Positions 46,591 to 58,735 of a stretch of DNA of 64,000 nucleotides are shown here, one piece after another. Each line of letters begins with the position of its first letter. The first letter of the stretch is position 1. The stretch is from Proteles cristata cristata (taxonomy: Eukaryota; Chordata; Mammalia; Carnivora; Hyaenidae). A model generated the notes under the pieces. It was not told where the DNA came from. It did not search any database and saw nothing but the letters and a program-made list of their open reading frames with translations. Location: the NCBI GenBank assembly GCA_017311185.1, contig JAESUZ010004921.1:124001-188000 (forward strand), given 5' to 3'. The position numbers were made by a program, and so were the translations under genes.

Positions 46591-46591
46591 A

Positions 46592-46795
46592 TTACCACTG
46601 CAGCCAGACTAACCTTGATTCAGTCCTCCAAGACATGTGACTTTGCACAAATTATTTCTCCTTTATGATTCTCACCTTCTACTTTTATAAAATAAATATA
46701 ATTATAGTACCTAGTGCATGATGTTGTTGTGAAGACTAAGGATAAAGTCCTTGGCATATAGTTGTGTCATAACAAATACAAATATTAATCTATCT
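46592..46795 (-). mobile_element. MIR, antisense
   Basis: CTTGATTCAGTCCTCCAAGA, CATGTGACTTTGCACAAATT, TAGTACCTAGTGCATGATGT and AGTCCTTGGCATATAGTTGT in reverse-MIR order. Confidence 0.75.
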
Positions 46796-47149
46796 TCAAA
46801 AGGGAGGTCTATTAATTCAATGAAAGAGCAAAAGATGCTGAGGAAAACATGCTTGTGATGTGCCCTGTGGAAAATAAGCCACAACTACCAGAGGTTTAAT
46901 GGGATATTTTCTGATTCTGTGTACTTTGATGGATATGGATTAATAAGGATTAAAGAGTTCAGGCTGAGGAAGAAAGTAGGACCTGTATAAGTGACCTTCT
47001 CTTAGTCTCCTGAGACTATTTCACCAGAAGGCTCATTTCCCAATAGATCTTATTCACCTTTTACCATCATAACTAAAACATCCTTTCAAATTTGCTTTTT
47101 TCCCCTCTTTTTTGGTCTTCTATGTATGAATGGATTAAAAATGAGGAGA

Positions 47150-47350
47150 GAATTGATATTTATTAGAAATTGCCAGGTTGTAATTACTTTATATACATTG
47201 GTCTTAAATTCTCATAAGGACCCTGTGAAAGAGAAATGAATGATCTCATGCTACCAATGTGGAACCGGAGCTTCAAGAAATTATATTGTTCTCAAGTCAT
47301 GCAGCTAATATATGGTAGTCCAAAGATTCAAATTCAAATCACAGCCACTC
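47150..47350 (+). mobile_element. MIR
   Basis: TGATATTTATTAGAAATTGC, TTAAATTCTCATAAGGACCC, GTGGAACCGGAGCTTCAAGA, TCTCAAGTCATGCAGCTAAT and AGATTCAAATTCAAATCACA in MIR order. Confidence 0.8.
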
Positions 47351-48568
47351 AGGGAATCACTTCCATTTTATGTCTTCACAAGTCAACTAGTTTATCTTGC
47401 TCCCATCCCTACCACCATGTCCTACTCAAGATTGAATATCTTGTCTGCAACTCATGCCCAGCACATAATAGACAATATAGTTTTGCAGGATGAATGAATA
47501 TTCACCAAATTCTCAAAATCTTTGCAACAAAATGTATTAACTCTTAACTTTGCTCTGCTGGGCAAATAGGGAGTAGGGGTATATAAGACAGTCTTACAGA
47601 GAGGAAGTAAACCATAATGTTTTGGTTTTTTTTGCAAACTCACAATTCCTAAGACAGTGTTGGGAATATACAAAGCACTCAACAACCATTGTTTGCAGAG
47701 TAAATTACCATCTGCCTTTCAGTACTGAACACTTAGAATTCAGAGATATTTTTACTAATATTCCTCTTAGAAAGACAATTGTAGGAAAATGGCATTTGTT
47801 TGTTAAACTTATGCTAAGAATTACTGCCTGGAGAACTGCAAACCAAAATCTGGTTGCAAAAATAATTTGCAGTTGAGCACCATGTAGCAAGACAAAAAAA
47901 AAAAAATGCCTAAAGAAATAAATTAATTCAACTAAGGGAAAATATCTGAAGACAATAGTATTTTGAGATTAAACTTTAGGAGGTAGAATAAAATGGTTCC
48001 TTGTACATTTTCATTTACGTGGACCTTCTCAGAAAGAGAAAAGGAAAATATCACCTTTAACTCCTTCCTTCTGACATTTACATCTTTCCACCAGCAAGAT
48101 GAATGCTCCCATGTGTCAACACTGATTCTTACCACAGTCAGGGAGGAAAAGGCTAGTGACATACTGAGCGCCACAATGAAAGCCTAGTTATGACATACAA
48201 CAGGTTCTTAATAGTTCTGCCATCACTAGTTTCTTCCCCATGCTGCAGCTCATCTCAGAGATGACTATCATTTGTTGACATGCATGTGCCTTCATTGCAA
48301 TGAGGGAGAAAAAAGAGCTCATTACACTCTGAATTAGCAACTCCTGCAAAAGCTGATAGCAGAAGGGACAGTATTTTGAAACCAGAAACCCAAGTTTTAC
48401 ATGTAGTTATATTTGATTATATATCCCAAATACTAGTTTGTTTTTCTTAACAGAGTATCAGTTCATATTAAATATTACTATCATGTAGCATAATAAATTC
48501 ATAAAGTAAATTTTATCTTTTGTCATAATCGTTTCTGTTTAGTGGGATTTCACGACTACCAAGGTTCA
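47351..48568. other. Unique DNA, 1.2 kb
   Basis: Repeat-free as far as I can see. 48190-48380 (TTGACATGCATGTGCCTTCA, GAATTAGCAACTCCTGCAAA) is a weak candidate for conserved non-coding sequence. Confidence 0.35.
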
Positions 48569-48569
48569 G

Positions 48570-48720
48570 TTCACGGTCCGCTTCTTGTGACCTCGAGGAA
48601 ATTCTTGGGACATTTCTCTGCTTCAGTTCTTATATCTGTCACACAGGTATAAAAAAACTTTCTAATACATTGCTGTGAAGGTTAAATGAAATACTATATA
48701 CAGAACACAAGGTAACCACA
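48570..48720 (-). mobile_element. MIR fragment, antisense
   Basis: CTTGTGACCTCGAGGAAATT, CTCTGCTTCAGTTCTTATAT, TTGCTGTGAAGGTTAAATGA and TACAGAACACAAGGTAAC match reverse-MIR landmarks. Confidence 0.75.
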
Positions 48721-50014
48721 TGATAATTAGACATCATTACTAGTAACCTAGACACTACCTTCCAAAACTAGATGTCCTACCTCTTTTTGAGGAGCTACTG
48801 ATAAATTATTTTTACTCCACATCTCAGGTAAACAGCAAATAGAATTGAGGGCTGCCTTTTCCCCTAATGGCTGTTTTGAAAGGGAGAAAGTTTCTCTAGA
48901 CTCTGTTTCTGTTTCTACACATTCAAAGAAGATGATATTTGCTCAAGGTCCTTACTGAGGGCAGTTATAGAGATAATAATTTTGCTGTTTATATAGTCAC
49001 CAGGCCACATTTTGCTGTGAACACGGTAACTGTACCTTAAATAGAGAAATAAAAATCATTAACCTGAATTCACATGTTCTTTGTAATTTTGTTGCTCAGG
49101 AATGAAACTCATACATTTCTTTCTTCCTTACACTAAGCACACCTGGGAAGATCTTCCTAGGTCAGGTGATATTCATGATCCCCTTCCCTCTGTTCCATTT
49201 TCTTTATCTGCACTTGATGGTCCAGTATCTCTGACTGGGGGTGAAGAAGGAGTATGAGGATCCACAGTGACCACAAGTCTATGATTACAGGTTGTTATAA
49301 ATCTTGTTTTGACATCGGTAAGGTGCCTGCTTATCTAATAGTAAAGGAATATTTGCCCTTTTGGCTTGTGAGTTATCAGTCAAAACCAAGGCTGAGAAAT
49401 GAGGGGTGAATTGTATCTTAAATTATTGTAACATAAAGATTAGAAAGAAGAAAATTTAGTCATTCTGCAAAAATACTTGGTCTGTACTATCATTACTGGT
49501 GACACACATAAAGGTGGACCTGGATAGATCTACACATATATGTTTCAAAATTTGGCTATGAACTGATTCTTAAAAATCTCTTGTGAGCTCTCTATTTTTT
49601 TTCTTGAAACTCTGATGCGCTTAGAAATCATCCATCTGTTCTTAATCACTACCGCAGTATTCTTGCCACATTTTTTTCATATGGATTTTTCTCTCTCATT
49701 TACTATGTTCTGTTAGGAGGATGGCATTCTGATAAGGAAGAACATAGTGAAAGAATGGGGGAAATCACATATTTACTAGCATCAACTTGCCAGACATTTA
49801 AGGGAATTTGAGGAAGATGCTTTCTAAAACAATTTGTTTTTCTGAATAGTGAATATTTTAAATAGTAGAACTCTAGAAGAATTTCAGTTGTTTTCTGCTT
49901 AATTCATTTGTTGGTGGCCAAGCCCTTTGTTCTTTATGCCAACTCAAATCACTTATGGATCATACACCTGATGGTCTTGGATATCAGTGAGAATATAGGG
50001 CAATTGATCATTGA
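48721..50014. other. Unique DNA, 1.3 kb
   Basis: 49130-49230 may include a faint L2 piece (CTGGGAAGATCTTCCTAGGT). Otherwise nothing recognised. Confidence 0.35.
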
Positions 50015-50265
50015 GAACAGTATAATATAATGACTAAAATCTTTCAATTCCTGACCTAGAAATGCCCAAGTTCAAATCCAGCTCCTACCAGCTACCTTTT
50101 GGTTGAGTGAACTTGGAAAAATTACTTTGCCATAGCTTATTTTTCCTCCTCTGGAAAATATTGTAAATTCTATTCTAATACAGACACATACTGTTACAAG
50201 AATTAATTGAGATGGTTTATGTAAAAAAAAAAAACTTAGAAACTGGAAGTACTCAAAAATATTAA
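50015..50265 (-). mobile_element. MIR, antisense
   Basis: CCCAAGTTCAAATCCAGCTC, GAGTGAACTTGGAAAAATTA, TTTTTCCTCCTCTGGAAAAT, ACAAGAATTAATTGAGATGG and AACTGGAAGTACTCAAAAAT in reverse-MIR order. Confidence 0.8.
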
Positions 50266-50349
50266 CTATTTTTATTATTACTAAAAATTAAATGCAACCA
50301 TAAGGCCTGATACTCCATCAATCTATTTCTAAACCAAGACTTGGCCTTT

Positions 50350-50394
50350 CCTCTCTCTCTCTCTCTCTCTCACTCACACACACACACACACACA
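50350..50394. repeat. Compound (CT)n(CA)n microsatellite
   Basis: About 10 CT units followed by CACT and about 10 CA units. Confidence 0.97.
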
Positions 50395-51039
50395 TTACTC
50401 TGCCTCTCAAGTTTGGAATTGCCACTTCATGGGATATAACTCAGGGTTCAAATTCTAAACAGCTTGAGTTCTATGTTAGGATGGCCATTTGCCAAAGTCT
50501 ATTCAGATTATTAAAACAAAAATCCAAAAATAAAACAATCCCTCCTTCCCCCCAGCCAAAAACACCCCAAACATCTAAACATTGTCTGGTCTCCACTAAC
50601 AAGACAAGGAAAATGTGGATGTATAGCTGTTATCCATGTATCCGCATCCAATCTCCATTCTGTTTTAATGGTTTGAATAGTTAGCTATCATCACACTGGA
50701 AAACCACAGCAGCCATTTCCTCACTACAATAACCGAGATTAGTTTTAAATGAGGCTTCTCCTTCTTACACTTTTTTTCATCAATCATGGGAGTTCAAGAT
50801 ATGGGTACTCTTTTGAAATTTGAAATGAAATTTGAGCATATATATCCTAGACTAGAATCCTAAAATCTCTTTACTTTTAATGTGTATCCAATACCTCAGC
50901 CCATATGTTATATACTGCTTTTTTCCCCTGCAATGCATTTTTCAGAGAAAACGAAGAGGTAAATCAAATTAAAACAAAGGATTTCTTTACCCTAAGTTCC
51001 AAAATAATGCTTATATGACATTATAGATGTAAGGAAAAG
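50395..51039. other. Unique DNA
   Basis: Nothing recognised. Confidence 0.4.
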
Positions 51040-51180
51040 ATGCTGAACAAAGGGTCAGAGATTTAGATTTTAACCCTAGCTCAGCCCCCAAGTAGTTACT
51101 GCTTTGGGGTTTTAACTTAGCATGTACAGGCCTCAATAAAACTCCCTTCTGTATGATAGGGTTGGATAAATTAGTCCTTG
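51040..51180 (-). mobile_element. MIR-like fragment, antisense
   Basis: GGGTCAGAGATTTAGATTTT, AACCCTAGCTCAGCCCCCAA and CCTCAATAAAACTCCCTTCT resemble the first half of a reverse MIR. Confidence 0.55.
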
Positions 51181-51336
51181 AGATATTTGTCTATCTCTCT
51201 GGTTTATCCAATGAGCTGTGATACTTATAAATACGCACATATCTGTGAATCATACATGGTACCATTTGTATAATCTACAACTAAGGCCTTGATATCTATC
51301 ATCTGTTTGTCTAGCTAGCCTGACAGATAAATAGAT

Positions 51337-51338
<2 letters not shown>

Positions 51339-51367
<29 letters not shown>
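51339..51367. repeat. (AC)n microsatellite
   Basis: About 14 AC units after a GATAAATAGATGG stretch. Confidence 0.96.
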
Positions 51368-51930
51368 AGAGAGATTTAGACAGAGATATATAGATATGTT
51401 TCACCTGATCAGAGAATTTAAGTAGAAATGATGTTACTGTTAACTTCTTTTTATGTTTTTCATGCCCAATCCCACATCGCTTAGCACCATTGAGTAAATT
51501 TTCCTCAAGGAATTTTAAGCTTGTCTTTGATTTGTGGTCTGGATTAAATATATGCCCTTTAATTTTCCTTAAGACCCATTTCTAGTTTCCTCCATAGAAG
51601 AACAAAGAAATTAATAAAATCCTCATCAAAAATCTAATAACTGTAGTCTTACACAGCAGGAGATATTTCAATTTGCATTATGGTTATAATTTATTGATCT
51701 TTCATTATTAATTAACATTTCTCAATAGGTTAAAATAGTAAACTTTCTATAAAACATCAAAGAGTGACTAAATAATGTAAGAACATGTGTATATTAAATA
51801 ATTTTACAGCTACTAAATAGTGGACATTTAATTTGAGAATATCTGGGGTAGTTCTTCAAATGATCCTAAGCTCTCTTGCATATAGAATAGATATAAAGAA
51901 ATACCATTAAAACTCTTTTCTTTTTCTTTT
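51368..51930. other. Unique DNA
   Basis: Nothing recognised. Confidence 0.4.
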
Positions 51931-52147
51931 AAAGAAATTTTTTTAAATGTTTATTTTTGAGAGAGACAGAGATAGACAGTAAGCAGGGGAGGGGCAGAGA
52001 GAGAGGGGGGGAAACACAGAATCTAAACAGGCTCCAGGCTCTAAGCTTTCAGCACAGAGCCTGACACAGGGCTCAGACTTGGGATTGGCATGATCATGAC
52101 CTGAGCTGAAGTCATACACTTAACCGCCTGAGCCACCCAGGTGCCCC
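51931..52147 (-). mobile_element. Felid SINEC, antisense
   Basis: AATTTTTTTAAATGTTTATT tail complement, GA-rich body with a G8 run (about 52005-52012), GCTCCAGGCTCTAAGCTTTC, head ending GCCACCCAGGTGCCCC. Confidence 0.93.
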
Positions 52148-53855
52148 ACATTTTTCTTCTTTGTTGCAGGAGGAAACCAAAACCAAAGTCAAACAAATTA
52201 AATCCTCTTCTGGGCGTTATTTAAGGCTAGAGCACTGTCTTTAACAGTTATTCTGATCATTGAAAAGGTTAGGGGGAGGCAGGGGCTTCAGAACATTGAG
52301 ATGGGTAAAGAGTGATCAGAGGGAGAGATGTGTACCTTGTATTTATTTTACCCCAAATTTATAAACCACCCATAAAAATATACTCACCATTATTTGAAAA
52401 TGAAAGAAAAAAATAAAGTTGCCTAAAGGAAACCACCACCACCACCAAAGGACGGGGGAGAGGGCAGGGAGGAAGAGAATGAAAAAGGAAAAAATAAGTA
52501 CAACTAACCCTATTACTACTCCAACCATGTAGGACTGGGAAGGAGCAAAAGCAGCAGCTAAATCAAACACTTAGCTGCAAAGGAGAAAGAGAAAGCAAAC
52601 AAAAAAGAATCCAATTACTTTATGTTTGTTTTTGTAAATGGTTTTTCTGTAAGAGGAAAAAAGAAAACTATTTTGACTTGTTTTCCTCTGTACTATACTG
52701 CTGAGAGCAGTCAGTACCTTATGAGTAAGTCCAAGCAACTGCTGATACTTCTGTTAATGCTAATTAACCTCCTGCTACAAATATCAACAAACCCACATCT
52801 GAGCTTTGTCTGCACATCATTCTACTCTTTTCCTTTTAATTTGAATTGCGATAGTCACCATTGGTTCCTACTTATTAGGCAAAATCACATCAGCAGCTGA
52901 AAAACAAGATGACAGCCAGGGTCATACTGTCTGTTATTTTCCAGACAGAAAAGAAACAAAGGCTTACAGTGACTTCAAGAAGTCCAAATATAATTTCTCT
53001 AAGGAAAGACAGATGGGAGATTCATGATTGATGTGTGGGAGACTGAAGATTGGAATTTTTTTCTGGGAATGTTTGGGTGTAATGATTAGAATCCTATGTG
53101 GTATTGGGAATATGAAGGATAATGGAAATTCACACATTTTTGTTATTTCAAATGCAATGTACTTTGCAAAAGTATGGAGAGGGCTCTTTCAAATTCCAGT
53201 AATTTTGCATAAATTCTCTTTCTTTGCTCACTCCAGGTAAATCTAATTGTATAGGACAAAGAGAAAAGGAGAAGTCTTCAATCTCTCCTTCCCTTAACTA
53301 TGCTCCAAGGTTGTAACAAAGTCAGCACTAAGTACGTAGTTGCAGTAGTGGTGTAAAGAGAGGGATGTATCGGTGAATGATCCTGACATGCTCTGCAACC
53401 TGACCTGGGTTTCCTCTCATCTGTGTTTTCTCTAGTGTCTCCTTTAAATTTTCAATCTCATCTCAGGACATATAGATTTCAATGCAGGAATCTAAAGACA
53501 ATTCCATCTAGGGACAGGCTTTCTTTTGGGGAAATTACTTCCAAGCTCTGAGTTTGAATGTATATTTGTCTACCCTAAATATTTTGCATCAGCACCCCAC
53601 CCATGATGTCCTTTCAGTAGGTTGAGATTTACCTGTAGAAATTGAAGCCTCTTTCCAAGATAACTGTGTGACATACAGTGTTATTCTGGAAAACATTCAG
53701 TAGAGATTCCAGTGTTCCTTTTTCCTATGAACCTTCCAGATGATCTAGTTCCTGGTTATATGCACATGCTGCCATCATTCACAACATAATAGTACAGTGT
53801 GGCTGATGATAATTAAATTCTTGATTAAATCGAATTGCTTAAAGCACACAATACA
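52148..53855. other. Unique DNA, 1.7 kb
   Basis: Contains a tiny (ACC)n at 52430-52447. No gene or interspersed repeat recognised. Confidence 0.4.
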
Positions 53856-54020
53856 GTGGTACCAGGGTGACTCAGGTAGTTAAGTGTCTGGCTCTTGGTT
53901 TCAGCTTAGGTCATGATCTCATGGTCCTGGGATCGAGCCCCACATTGGGCTCTGCACTGGGTGTGGAGCCTGCTTAATATTCTCTCTCTCCCTCTCCCCC
54001 TCCTATCCCCTAAACAAAAA
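53856..54020 (+). mobile_element. SINEC, older carnivore-wide subtype
   Basis: Head TGGTACCAGGGTGACTCAGG, B-box CTGGGATCGAGCCCC, then GGGCTCTGCACTGGGTGTGG rather than the felid GTGCTGACAGCTCAGAG block, and a TC-rich end. It resembles the SINEC type shared with other carnivores, so it probably predates felid-specific copies. Confidence 0.88.
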
Positions 54021-54149
54021 CAAAACATAGATTACACTACTCTAGTGAAAATCTGGCTTTTTTTCTCAGAGTGACAGTTTTCCACATCTGACAGGACCTA
54101 GTAGTATATCAGCATTAAGTATCCTGGTTTCCCAAGGTAAATGGTGTTT

Positions 54150-54300
54150 TTCTCCATTTAATCATCTATTAACTCTATGACTTTAGGAATCTTTGAGCCT
54201 CAGTTTCATTATCTGAAAAAATACTTTGCCTGACATGTGAGTTGGATAGGAGAGCCCAATAATAGAAGTTTATCACAAAAGGCACTCAGATAATTGTTGT
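54150..54300 (-). mobile_element. MIR fragment, antisense
   Basis: AACTCTATGACTTTAGGAAT, TTTGAGCCTCAGTTTCATTA, TCTGAAAAAATACTTTGCCT and AAAAGGCACTCAGATAAT match reverse MIR. Confidence 0.75.
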
Positions 54301-54374
54301 TATTTTTAATCCTGTAAAAGAACTCAGTTGAGGCAAGTCAAGAGACTATCAAGTTAATGTAGCAAAATATTAGA

Positions 54375-54690
54375 ACCTTCTTCCTACCAGTCTTTGTCAA
54401 AACTCCACCTTCACCTTCACTTAAGACCTATTTCTAATGTTTCCTTCTGAAGTTTTTGGATTCCTTCGAATGGATGCAAGGTCTTCCTGCACTGAACATC
54501 CATGCTAGGCTCTCTCTTTGTTGAGTGCTTTCTATCTGTGCACTTCTCCTATCCATCTGACTAGACTGCAAAACCTTTCAGGGAAGATAATATCTCTTCC
54601 CCGTTCCTGTATCCCCATGCCAAGAACCATGGAGGGCACATAACACTCACCCAAACTTGGTTTACCTAAATTGTATTGATTCAAGGGAAG
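54375..54690 (+). mobile_element. L2 3' end
   Basis: CTCCACCTTCACCTTCACTT, ATCCATCTGACTAGACTGCA, AACCTTTCAGGGAAGATAAT, CTGTATCCCCATGCCAAGAA follow the L2 3' order ('TAGACTGTGAGCTCC', 'GGGCAGGGACTGTGTC', 'TATCCCCAGTGCCTAG'). Confidence 0.75.
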
Positions 54691-54737
54691 TCCAATAAAA
54701 CAGTATTATTAGACAGTAAGTATCATGCTCAAAAGTT

Positions 54738-54773
54738 TAATAATAGTAACAATAACAATAACAATAATAATGA
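54738..54773. repeat. (AAT/AAC)n trinucleotide tract
   Basis: Mixed TAA, AACAAT and AATAAT units, about 35 bases. Confidence 0.92.
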
Positions 54774-55015
54774 TACAGGGGTGAGCTCAGCAAACAGTAT
54801 TTTTATCGTTAAAATGAGACTACGAATTCAAGGTCCAAAATGGACTACTATTACAAATTCACTATTCGTTTATTTGTTCAAGATACATTCACTAAGCCCT
54901 TATTATGTGAAAAGGCTGTTTTGAGATCTCTTACCTAAAATAAACTTCTCCAGAGTAACTGTACAAACTAAAGGAAGTATATTATGTTCTATTTCACAAA
55001 ATGGAAAGGAAAGAT

Positions 55016-55240
55016 TTTTTTTTTTATTTTTTTTCACTGTTTTATTTATTTCTGAGAAAGAGAGAGACAGCGTGAGCAGGGGAGGGTCAGAGAGAGAGAG
55101 GGAAACACAGAATCTGAAACAGACTCCAGGTTCTGAGCTGTCAGCACAGAGCCTGACGCGGGGCTCGAACCCACAAACCGTGAGATCATGACCTGAGCTG
55201 AAGTTGGACGCTTAAGTGACTGAGCCACCCAGGCGCCCCA
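55016..55240 (-). mobile_element. Felid SINEC, antisense
   Basis: T-rich tail complement, GA-rich body, CAGAGCCTGACGCGGGGCTC, head ending CCACCCAGGCGCCCCA. 12-bp TSD GAAAGGAAAGAT at 55004-55015 and 55241-55252. CpGs are mostly retained, so it is relatively young. Confidence 0.95.
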
Positions 55241-55334
55241 GAAAGGAAAGATCTTATCTGACACTAGTTATGTTTGGGGAGTTTCCTTGTATCTTATGTT
55301 CTGGGTAACTGCAAAAGTAGTACTATCTAGAAGA

Positions 55335-55455
55335 CATGAGGTCACAAAATGTCAGACCTGATAAATACCTGCAAACGACTGGTCCAGATACCTCATTTTA
55401 CCTGAGAACAGAGGATCTCAGTTAATTGCCCAGCATGGTCAGTGGCAGTAGTTTG
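55335..55455 (+). mobile_element. Ancient SINE-like fragment
   Basis: GATACCTCATTTTACCTGAG, GAACAGAGGATCTCAGTTAA and TTGCCCAGCATGGTC resemble the 'CCTCATTTTACAGATGAGG' to 'CTTGCCCAAGGTCAC' core of MIR-like SINEs. Confidence 0.5.
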
Positions 55456-56349
55456 CAGTTGCTGTTACTCTCCTCTCTACTCCTAAATTTTGCGATTATA
55501 GGTAGTATTTTTGCACATACATAAACTATGAAGCTATTCCACAAACAGAATATAGCAATTGTCTGGTACCTGTCCATGTGTCTAATAAAGCTATAGCTTG
55601 TTCAAAAGGAACTTGGGACAGCAAAGGCATATATGGTTCTTCAAAAAACAAACAAAATCAAGTCAAATGGGATTTTATGCGATACATTGGGTACACGAAT
55701 GCTTTCCTTTAAATAGTTCTTTCTAATTATCTATTTCAAAGTAATAGACCAGTAACTTGAACTATGAAATGGGAGTTTTTTAAATATATATTTTTTCCAT
55801 TTCAAAATTCTTTATCATTTTCATGCAAATGTGCCATCATTAAAACAATATAATTTTCATTTAGGATTTTTAGGCTCACATGCAACTTAAACACTAAGAC
55901 AGTCAGAAAATGATTTCATTTCAGCCCTGTGTCCACAAAAAATAGATCATTGCATAAAAAATAAGATTCTGTTCCAAAGTTTTAGGGGGCAAAGCTTAAA
56001 AACCTGGAGTATGTTTTCTGTGATTTCACCAGATTTCTTCTTTTTAGGCATGATGAGAAATTTGAATTATGGAAAAATTGAAATAAAAATCTATGCACTG
56101 ATTTTCAGGAGCTCTGAAAACTTGTTACCATTCTTAATGTGGAGAACTGGAAAAAGCCTATAGACTTTCTTTCTCTTCCTGTAGCTCTGCTTTCCCAGAG
56201 TCCCTGTGGCCTGATGCTAATTATTTTGGGGTTGTTTTTATTCTTGTGCCTATAAATGGCATATCTTTACAGGGAGTAGATTTGCAGCAATTAAGGACTA
56301 GATTTTTGTATTTCCACCCTCCTCAGTGGGATAAAAATCAGAGGGTGTA
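55456..56349. other. Unique DNA
   Basis: Nothing recognised. Confidence 0.4.
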
Positions 56350-56560
56350 ATTATGGACTCCAGCACTAACACTAGCTAGTATTCTGCTCTGGAGTGGGTC
56401 CCTCCCCACAGCTGAACCTCAGTTTCTTATCTGTAAAATTAAGATCACCATAATGCTCTCCTAATTTGGGATGAGGACCAAAAACGCTGTAGTAAACTTG
56501 AAAGAGGCACTCAGTGTTGAGCACATGGTAGGGACTTAATTGATGGTAATATCCTTCCTT
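56350..56560 (-). mobile_element. MIR fragment, antisense
   Basis: CAGCTGAACCTCAGTTTCTT, ATCTGTAAAATTAAGATCAC, AAGAGGCACTCAGTGTTGAG and CACATGGTAGGGACTTAATT match reverse MIR. Confidence 0.8.
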
Positions 56561-56733
56561 TTAAAAATCTATACTCTTTTTACCAGTTTTCAGAGAACTC
56601 AGATAAGATTCTTTTGGAAGATATGTAGATGGCAGCGGAAGCCAGTGGACATCTACTAAGAGGTATTACTGTGAGCATTAAGTACTCTGCTCCAGAAACC
56701 AAGCAGATCCTACATTAAAAATGATCTCTTTGG

Positions 56734-56945
56734 GGGCGCCTGGGTGGCTTAGTCGGTTGGGCGTCCGACTTTCGCTTGGGTCATGATCTCGCGGTTCGTG
56801 GGTTCAAGCCCCGCGTCGGGCTCTGTGCTGACTGACAGCTCAGAGCCTGGAGCCTGTTTCAGCCCGTGACTCCCTCTCTCTCTGACCCTCCCCTGCTCAC
56901 GCTGTCTCTCTCTCTCTCTCTCCTAAAAATAAATAAAACATTTTA
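56734..56945 (+). mobile_element. Young felid SINEC, near consensus
   Basis: GGGCGCCTGGGTGGCTTAGT head, B-box GTGGGTTCAAGCCCCGCG, CGTCGGGCTCTGTGCTGACT, a TC-rich body with a (CT)n run, and the tail AAATAAATAAAACATTTT. Perfect 17-bp TSD AAAAATGATCTCTTTGG at 56717-56733 and 56946-56962. CpGs are intact. Confidence 0.96.
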
Positions 56946-56962
56946 AAAAATGATCTCTTTGG

Positions 56963-57500
56963 AGTCATATTAAAAGGCTCCACGTTATCTGTCAAGGTGA
57001 CTACTCCGTACTACACCAAATACCTTAAGCAAATTTGTGGCATCAGGACACTAGTATTCAAGGAATTGAGTGAAGCACAGATGAATAATGGAGTCCTTGT
57101 CATTACCATAAGTTAAAGAGACCCACAGCTACTGTGACTGAGACTTAGTGTCCAGGAGGGAGAGAAGAGAGGATGAAGGATTAGAATATAAAAGTTCTAT
57201 GCAGACAAAAAATGATGTTCCCTAAGAAGGCCAGGTCTGCTTACCCGGCCTAGAATTTCCATGGTGTCCAGCTGCCGTAGACTTATTGGCAACTATTCTT
57301 TCTCTCCAGCTCTTTTCTTTCTGACCTCAGTTTTCAGGAACAAAGCAAGCAGTGGCAAGGGGAAAATCTCTCACTTTTTGTAGTTCAGAGAGAATCTTTA
57401 TTAACATGTAATCTAACTTCCCACTTCATCCTTGAAAGCTCTCCATAACTGTACAGCAAGACAGTTGTCTGTCTTATTTTGGGGAATTCACTACTTCCAG
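56963..57500. other. Unique DNA
   Basis: Nothing recognised. Confidence 0.4.
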
Positions 57501-57504
57501 GCTC

Positions 57505-58235
57505 GGCAGCTCTGGAGTTTTGAAAACACTTCCTTATGTTGATCGAAAACTTGTCTTACTGCGTGTGGCTTCCACTCTTTACCCCTAGGTTTACTCTTGG
57601 GGGAGTTGAACAGAGGTCTAACCAGCCTTTCCAAGAAAGTCTTTTAGATACTGAAGTACCAACTAGTTTCCATTTCTTTTTCAAGCTAAATATCTGTACC
57701 TTCTTCCAGGATCCTTATGCCCAATGGCAAACTTCACCAAACTGTTTGCATCCCCACCAACATATCTTTGGTGTTTATATTGCCCTCCAAGTACAATTGT
57801 AGATCAACATTCAAGACTGTGGTTTAATTAGAATAGAGGAGAGCTATTTTTTCCTGCATTATAGATACTGTCCTGTTGTCCTCTGCTAGGATCATCTTTA
57901 TTGATGGCTATAGCCAACTGGTGATTTACACGATTCTGATTGTTGATGAAATGCCTCTAACTCATTCTCATGGATGTTGCTGCTAGTCCACATCTCCAAT
58001 TATGTAGACTCCTATACTTATTTTGAAAATCTAAGCAAATTATAAAATCTTAGCTCTTTCTTCCCCTGCTTAGGGTCTTTTGATATTCAGCTGTTTACTG
58101 CAGTCTATGAAGGTAGTTTTGGTTCAGGAATTCAAAGTATTTACTCTCTCTTCTAGTTGCGTCTCATTTGTAAGTCTGATCATTGTGTTTTGCATATGTA
58201 AACACAGGTCATTAATAAATATGCTTAACTGTTGA
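57505..58235. mobile_element. Probable L3/CR1 relic
   Basis: Landmarks of the ancient CR1/L3 3' region in order: AACACTTCCTTATGTTGATC, TTCAAGCTAAATATCTGTAC, TGTCCTGTTGTCCTCTGCTA, TCATCTTTATTGATGGCTAT, GTTGATGAAATGCC, CTCCAATTATGTAGACTCCT, TCTCATTTGTAAGTCTGATC, and GGTCATTAATAAATATGCTT at the end. Strongly diverged. At about 730 bases it is long for such an old element. Confidence 0.55.
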
Positions 58236-58494
58236 GATTAAGATAAGTTTTATGGCCTAACAACATATTTCCCTCCAGATTAGCAGGGGTGCTTTAATCT
58301 TGTGACCAGGTACAGATCTACATGATGAATTAAATTTTCAGCACATACTTCTTAATCTCAACAGGAGACAAAAAATATTTCCATGACATATCTCATCAAA
58401 TCCAATACTGAATTTTATACAAGCTACATTACCACATTCTCACAATTACTAGATTGGTAACGCTGTTTAAAAGTAACTCTGAGAAGCAAATAAA

Positions 58495-58735
58495 ATATAG
58501 TGCTAAAGAGCTTAAACTTAGAAGTCAAATTTCCTACATTTGCATCCTGACTTTGTTAATTTCTTACTATGAGAGCTCAAGGATCATCCATAAACTCTCT
58601 GTGCCACAGTATCCTTATTTGATACAGAGAATAAGTCTCACTGACCTTAAATGATTGGTGTAAGGCTTAAATTTGTGTGGGGTGTGTATATGAAAAGTGC
58701 CTACACACTTAATAACAAATATTAATGGCAACATG
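58495..58735 (-). mobile_element. MIR, antisense
   Basis: TAAACTTAGAAGTCAAATTT, ACATTTGCATCCTGACTTTG, AACTCTCTGTGCCACAGTAT, GTAAGGCTTAAATTTGTGTG and GTGCCTACACACTTAATAAC in reverse-MIR order. Confidence 0.82.
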
